Shown one piece after another: positions 59,711 to 64,000 of a stretch of DNA of 64,000 nt. This DNA comes from Thermophagus xiamenensis (lineage in GTDB: Bacteria > Bacteroidota > Bacteroidia > Bacteroidales > Marinilabiliaceae). The notes under the pieces were generated by a model, which saw only the letters and a list, made by a program, of their open reading frames with translations, was not told the DNA's origin and made no database searches. Numbering within the stretch: position 1 is the stretch's first letter; every line of letters begins with the position of its first letter. Location of the stretch: positions 62,001-126,000 of the forward strand of contig NZ_FONA01000010.1 in NCBI RefSeq assembly GCF_900112795.1, given 5' to 3'. The translations under genes were made by a program, and so were the position numbers.

Positions 59711-60820
59711 CTATTTATTCACACCAAAGACCATGACCGTTTTTGTGTTGTATGTTTCACCAGGATTGAGAATGGTGGAAGGGAAATTATCATGGTTTGG
59801 GGAATCGGGAAAATGCTGCGTTTCCAGGCAAAGAGCCGAGTACTGTTCAAAGACGAAATTGCCGGAACGAATGGATCCATCAAGGAAATTTCCGGAATAG
59901 AACTGTAATCCAGGTTCCTGAGTATAAATTTCCATGGTACGTCCTGTTTGTGGATCTTCCAGTCGGGCTGCAAACTTCAAACCTTCTTTGCTGCTTTCGT
60001 TTAACACAAAATTGTGATCATATCCTCCCGGAACCTGATCGATACGTGCACCTATTTCATAAGGTTTGGTGAAGTCGAAAGGAGTTCCATGTACAGGAGC
60101 AATTTCGCCGGTAGGAATCAATGTAGAATCGACAGGGGTATAATGGTCGGCATTAATTGTCAGAATATGATCCAGAATGAGGCCTTCAGCACCCAGATTA
60201 TAAAAGGCATGGTTGGTAAGATTTACCGGAGTAGGCTTGTCGGTGGTAGCAGTGTACTCAATAAACAGACTGTCGCCTTTCAGTGTGTAAATAACCGTAA
60301 CTTCCAGGTTTCCGGGATAACCTTCTTCACCATCCCTGCTAAAATAACTGAGCTTTAGGGCCGGTGCTTGGGGATTGTTAATGGGTTGGGCTTTCCAAAG
60401 TTTCTGATCAAAACCGTTGGTACCACCATGAAGGTGATTAACACCGTCATTTATTGATAGCTGATAGGTGCTGTCATTAAGGGTAAATTGTCCTTTGTCT
60501 ATGCGATTGCCATAGCGACCAATTAATGCTCCGAAGAAATTACGACCTCTTAAATAGGGTTCAATGGAATCAAAACCTAAGACCACATTTTTTTTGATGC
60601 CGTTTTTGTCGGGTGCATTAATGGCCGTTATGATTCCACCGAAATTGGAAATTTTTACTTCGAGACCTGTAGTACTGGTAAGTTTAAATAAATCGACAGG
60701 TTCTCCGTTGGGGAGTTTGCCCCAGCTTTGCTGTTCAATGCCCGATTGTGTCGGAGCTTGACAACTAAAGATGCCAAGCGTGAGAATCCAGGTAATGGAA
60801 AAAAGAAGATAGTGCTTCAT
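59711..60820 (-). CDS. galM: Aldose 1-epimerase (galactose mutarotase), lipoprotein
   Basis: This 369-residue protein has a lipobox (FSC, Cys20) and the mutarotase domain: ITAINAPDKNGIKKNVVLGFD, GRYGNRIDKGQF, the histidine in VNLTNHAFYNLG and the glutamate in YSALCLETQHFPDSPNH. It interconverts alpha and beta anomers of aldoses. The lipoprotein signal places it in the periplasm, where it could serve the GH43 enzyme encoded 110 bases upstream on the same strand. Confidence 0.95.
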   Translation of the reverse strand: MKHYLLFSITWILTLGIFSCQAPTQSGIEQQSWGKLPNGEPVDLFKLTSTTGLEVKISNFGGIITAINAPDKNGIKKNVVLGFDSIEPYLRGRNFFGALIGRYGNRIDKGQFTLNDSTYQLSINDGVNHLHGGTNGFDQKLWKAQPINNPQAPALKLSYFSRDGEEGYPGNLEVTVIYTLKGDSLFIEYTATTDKPTPVNLTNHAFYNLGAEGLILDHILTINADHYTPVDSTLIPTGEIAPVHGTPFDFTKPYEIGARIDQVPGGYDHNFVLNESSKEGLKFAARLEDPQTGRTMEIYTQEPGLQFYSGNFLDGSIRSGNFVFEQYSALCLETQHFPDSPNHDNFPSTILNPGETYNTKTVMVFGVNK

Positions 60821-60930
60821 AATGTTAAAAATTTATAGTAATTAAAATGAAACAATACTATTAGAAACAAACTACTTAGCTTGTATGAACAAAGAATGCC
60901 AATTATGAGTAAATTTTACTTTTCAAAGCA

Positions 60931-62418
60931 CTAATTTATCTTTTTTCCCCAAAAAGAGAACCCATTTTCAGAAATTCCTGAAAAAAGAATGGTAGTTTTT
61001 TTATTTTCCCAATCCCACCCACGGAAAATGGCATGAGGATAGTTGTTGATATAAAGGATATTATTTTTAATTCGCCACGATTTGTATAAGTGTGAGGTAG
61101 TAGAGCCATTAGTCAGAAATTTAACTGTATCGGCCAGGTTAAAAGCCTTAGGGGTGTATCTCCATCCTCCGGGCGGAATTTGCCCCTGCCATAGGTCTGA
61201 TATAGGAGCTCTTTCATCAAGTTGAATAATTTCCCATTGTCCAGGGATTTCGCGGCTTGATATTTTTTTTAGATCCGTACCGGCATATCGTTGGGGTGAT
61301 ACTACCGGCCAACCATCAGGAAGCCAAAATATTTCCCGGACATGTAAAAGCATCATCAAATTGGAGGGTGCCAACCTTCCCTGGTGAACCATATAAAATT
61401 TTCCGTTATCGTTAAGAATGCCGCAGTGTCCGTTGCCCGACCAACCAGGATGATTGCCAAATCGGTAGCTATGTGTCAAAACTGGAAAATTATCGGTAGT
61501 ATCACTTAAATTTTTTCCAAAGTAATCGAAATAGGGTCCCTGAGGCTGGTCTGCCCGACCAACTCGAACATTGTAATAAGTGAACAAAGCGTCATAAGAA
61601 ACAAAGAGGTAATATTTCTCATTTTTCGGATTATATATTACTTCAGGAGCCTCAAGGTTGTGCGTTTTTAGATTTGCTCTCGAAGCAACCAGATGTCCTT
61701 TATCTCCTTCATGTTTGATGAATCCGGTTTGTGGATCCAGCTCTACACAATATAGGCCTCCAAAAAAGGAGCCATAATGCATCCACATTCTACCATTTTT
61801 GGCATCGGTAACTACAGAAGGATCGATGGCATTCATCTTGTCATTAGGTGTGGTTTTAATCACACATCCCTTGTGTTTCCATGGTCCCAGTGGATGAGGT
61901 GCCGTTGCCAATCCAATATAGGATGAATTGGTTCCAAACGCAGATACGGAATAATACATTCTGAATTCATTACCTACCTTTTTGACATGAGGTGCCCAAA
62001 TGTTCGTGGCCCCTTCACCCTTATTGTGTTTACGGACATGGATTACCGCCTCTTGGGGAATTTCCGGAAGTGCCCAACCCTCAAAATTCCAATTTATCAG
62101 GTCATGGGAGCTTCTCATTTGGATATTTCCCGGACGGATAGTATCATCATTGAATTTAATTCCGCGAGGTCGGTAGATGGCATCGGTTGAATATAAATAA
62201 TAAGTGTTGTTATGTTTGATTATTGAAGGATCGTGCACATTGTAAGGACCCCATTTATGTCGATTACTGAGGGAAGTATATGAAGAATAATCATCTTCAT
62301 ATGGGTTATTGCCTACGGTAGGGAAAGGATTATTTTTTTTAATGTTTGAAGAACAGCCTGCAATTACGAAAATAAAAATAACTACTGTAACAGACGAAAA
62401 AAATGAAGTTAATCTCAT
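60931..62418 (-). CDS. GH43 arabinan endo-1,5-alpha-L-arabinosidase-like lipoprotein
   Basis: This 495-residue protein has a lipobox (IAGC, Cys22) and a GH43 five-bladed propeller: VHDPSIIKHNNTYYLYST with the general base Asp, NAIDPSVVTDAKNGRMWMHYGS, and the acid in EAPEVIYNPKNEKYYLFVSY. The segments WSGNGHCGI and REIFWLPDGWPV are typical of endo-arabinanases. A C-terminal domain of about 100 residues follows. It should cut arabinan in the periplasm or at the surface. It is divergent from the hybrid sensor at 62787, the likely regulator. Confidence 0.88.
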   Translation of the reverse strand: MRLTSFFSSVTVVIFIFVIAGCSSNIKKNNPFPTVGNNPYEDDYSSYTSLSNRHKWGPYNVHDPSIIKHNNTYYLYSTDAIYRPRGIKFNDDTIRPGNIQMRSSHDLINWNFEGWALPEIPQEAVIHVRKHNKGEGATNIWAPHVKKVGNEFRMYYSVSAFGTNSSYIGLATAPHPLGPWKHKGCVIKTTPNDKMNAIDPSVVTDAKNGRMWMHYGSFFGGLYCVELDPQTGFIKHEGDKGHLVASRANLKTHNLEAPEVIYNPKNEKYYLFVSYDALFTYYNVRVGRADQPQGPYFDYFGKNLSDTTDNFPVLTHSYRFGNHPGWSGNGHCGILNDNGKFYMVHQGRLAPSNLMMLLHVREIFWLPDGWPVVSPQRYAGTDLKKISSREIPGQWEIIQLDERAPISDLWQGQIPPGGWRYTPKAFNLADTVKFLTNGSTTSHLYKSWRIKNNILYINNYPHAIFRGWDWENKKTTILFSGISENGFSFWGKKIN

Positions 62419-62786
62419 TTGTGTAAAATTTGGGGGTTATGTAAATTAATGAGTTTTTGAAAGAAATTCATTCCCTGCTGAAAACATCCTCCAACCGTGT
62501 GGTATATTACTTTTGGGTCTGTAATCTGCGAATTTTATCAATGACAAAACAATAGGATTCATTTGATCGATGGGGATAATTGAAAAATTTAAAGTCAAAT
62601 GTATTGTATCCATTTGTATATATAGCGGACAATTGTTTTCAAAAGGAAGACAATTGTTGAATTAAAAGGAGAATTCTCTTAAAAATGGATCAGATTTGTT
62701 TTCTTTGTATATAAAGAACTAAGAGTGATTTTTACTTTTTTTACATAAATAAAGAAGTTTGTGGAATTAGCAGTGTTTTTAGGGTA
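62419..62786. promoter_or_regulatory. Divergent control region between the arabinanase and sensor genes
   Basis: Two copies of GACAATTGTT lie at 62628-62637 and 62649-62658, starting 21 bases apart (two helical turns), each containing the palindrome ACAATTGT. This is a good candidate operator. No other repeat family is present. The region must hold both promoters. Confidence 0.5.
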
Positions 62787-64000
62787 ATGAATTTTCGGGT
62801 GAGAAACATATTAAGAATTGTCTTACTATGGACAGGCGTCCTGTTCTGTGGGAATGAAAATGTAGCGCAGAATGTCCGAAATAGTTTTTTCCCTTATCAC
62901 GTCAATTATATTACCAACGATGACGGACTTCCCCAAAATACTGTTAATGATATTTTGATTGATCCTTATGGATTTATATGGTTTGGAACAGGAAACGGAT
63001 TGGCTCGTTACGATGGTTATTCGTTTCAAATATATGGGAAGGATCAACTGCCTTCAAATTTAATCAAATCTTTGGATGCTACTTCTGATGGCTGTTTGTG
63101 GGTTGGGACCAATAAGGGGTTGGCGTGTGTGAATTTGGTTTCCGATAGTGTGTCCGTATTTTCTTTGGCCGCCAATTCTTTTGAAGTTGGAATAAACGAT
63201 ATACTGGTTGATTCGGCAGATAATGTTTGGATCGGGACTTTGTCGGATGGCTTGTATCAATTGAAAAAAGAAAATGGCAAATATAACGTATATCATTACA
63301 GTGTTTTGGTAAATAAGGTTCAAAATCCTTCCATTAATGCCTTGGAGATGATTGATCAAAATATCCTTTTGGGAGGAACCAGTCAGGGACTTTTTACTAT
63401 TGACATAGAGAGTGGTATTTCTGTTAGAAATGATTGGTTATCAATTGACTATCCAGGTGTTGTGATGGATGTAAGATCCTTATATTACAACAAGTCGGAA
63501 GGAGAATTATGGATCGGGACATTTTTCGGATTAATGAAATTTGATTTGCAGAATCGATCGGGACAATGGTATTTTCCCAATAATGAAAATGAACAATCCT
63601 TGGTTCACGGTACTGTTAATGATATTGTTAGTGATCAGTTTGGCACCATTTACATTGGAACTTTGGGAGGTTTGGAAATCTATGATCCAAACAGAAATGG
63701 GTTTATTCATTTTCCGCAGACAGGACCGGAGGATTTTAAATTAAATAACAGTTTTGTCAAAAGCCTTTTGGCTGATGACAAAGGAAATATATGGATAGGC
63801 ACCGAAAAGGGGGGAGTCAATCATTTTAATCTGTTCCAAAAATCTTTTTATTTTTTTACTCATGATGTTGAAAATGAAAATTCATTATCTGAAGGCCCTG
63901 TTAATTCCATATTACTGGATGATGAGCATTTGTGGGTGGGAACCGCCGGAGGCGGGTTAACGCGTATCAATCGTGAAAGCAATAGATTCACACATTTTCG
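62787..64000 (+). CDS. Hybrid two-component sensor, N-terminal periplasmic propeller (partial)
   Basis: The frame starts at the ATG at 62787 and stays open to the end of the window (404 codons). A signal-like helix (ILRIVLLWTGVLFCGN) is followed by repeated two-component propeller blades: DGLPQNTVNDILIDPYGFIW, FGTGNGLARYDGYSF, LWVGTNKGLACVN, VWIGTLSDGLYQL, LWIGTFFGLMKFD. This is the sensor half of HTCS-type proteins; kinase, receiver and AraC parts are outside the window. It sits divergently to the GH43 gene, so arabinan fragments are the likely signal. Confidence 0.9.
   Translation, partial: MNFRVRNILRIVLLWTGVLFCGNENVAQNVRNSFFPYHVNYITNDDGLPQNTVNDILIDPYGFIWFGTGNGLARYDGYSFQIYGKDQLPSNLIKSLDATSDGCLWVGTNKGLACVNLVSDSVSVFSLAANSFEVGINDILVDSADNVWIGTLSDGLYQLKKENGKYNVYHYSVLVNKVQNPSINALEMIDQNILLGGTSQGLFTIDIESGISVRNDWLSIDYPGVVMDVRSLYYNKSEGELWIGTFFGLMKFDLQNRSGQWYFPNNENEQSLVHGTVNDIVSDQFGTIYIGTLGGLEIYDPNRNGFIHFPQTGPEDFKLNNSFVKSLLADDKGNIWIGTEKGGVNHFNLFQKSFYFFTHDVENENSLSEGPVNSILLDDEHLWVGTAGGGLTRINRESNRFTHF

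Noticed and set aside
59521-59736. Overlapping frame in the Cys/His-rich gene
   Set aside because: It is out of phase with the conserved cysteine clusters and runs through the terminator.

Overview
The window comes from a member of the Bacteroidota, most likely the marine or haloalkaliphilic Bacteroidales/Marinilabiliales side. The evidence is the gene families: two DUF2807 proteins, a possible T9SS-type C-terminal domain, S9 peptidases, a hybrid two-component sensor next to a GH43 arabinanase, a type II-C Cas9 of Bacteroidota size, and TAnnTTTG-type promoter elements. A kamA-ablB pair, which makes the osmolyte N-acetyl-beta-lysine, points to salt tolerance. I saw no rRNA, tRNA, prophage or intact insertion sequence.

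Layout. 1-2.2 kb: end of an ABC transporter, an orphan LutA-like protein, a small secreted protein and MsrB. 2.7-6.1 kb: a copper cassette (HMA chaperone, CopA ATPase, AraC regulator with its own CxxC sensor domain), followed by an M3 dipeptidase, a SPOR-like protein, a DUF6588 protein, a nitroreductase and a YdcF protein. 12.4-30.9 kb: housekeeping and envelope genes, including an acyl-ACP synthetase/ACP/acyltransferase fusion, a uracil permease, glutamate dehydrogenase, a cytochrome c-sugar dehydrogenase fusion and a peptidase. 33.4-41.5 kb: a complete CRISPR-Cas9 locus with tracrRNA (minus strand), cas9, cas1, cas2 and 27 repeats. 42.7-49.0 kb: DUF4153 membrane protein, RsgA, AblB and KamA. 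49.9-64 kb: YhcH-like protein, RRM protein, MFS carrier, DPP4, a Dna2-like nuclease-helicase, a Cys/His-rich mini-protein, aldose epimerase, arabinanase, and the start of a hybrid two-component sensor running off the end.

The most striking property is the intergenic DNA. Nearly every long gap is built from short-period tandem repeats: 7-bp (ACTAATG-like and AGAAGCC-like), 8-bp (GGCCTAAT-like, ATCTAAAA-like, GTGCTAAT-like), 9-bp (TCAATCCCT-like) and one strictly in-phase 20-bp array. With these go REP-like hairpins, a 350-bp dispersed element present as an inverted pair, and a 640-bp direct repeat. Several arrays begin exactly at stop codons, and in at least two genes the array appears to supply the last codons and the stop.

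The CRISPR locus can be read in detail. The anti-repeat just upstream of cas9 on the opposite strand fixes the crRNA sense as the minus strand. Each CRISPR repeat contains an exact TAnnTTTG element, which suggests that every unit could carry its own promoter. Other candidates for undescribed function are a roughly 60-nt RNA with promoter and terminator at 28.1 kb, a 103-nt nested stem-loop at 30.1 kb, the phased A-tract array at 31.2-31.6 kb, and a pair of 10-bp direct repeats 21 bp apart upstream of the sensor gene.
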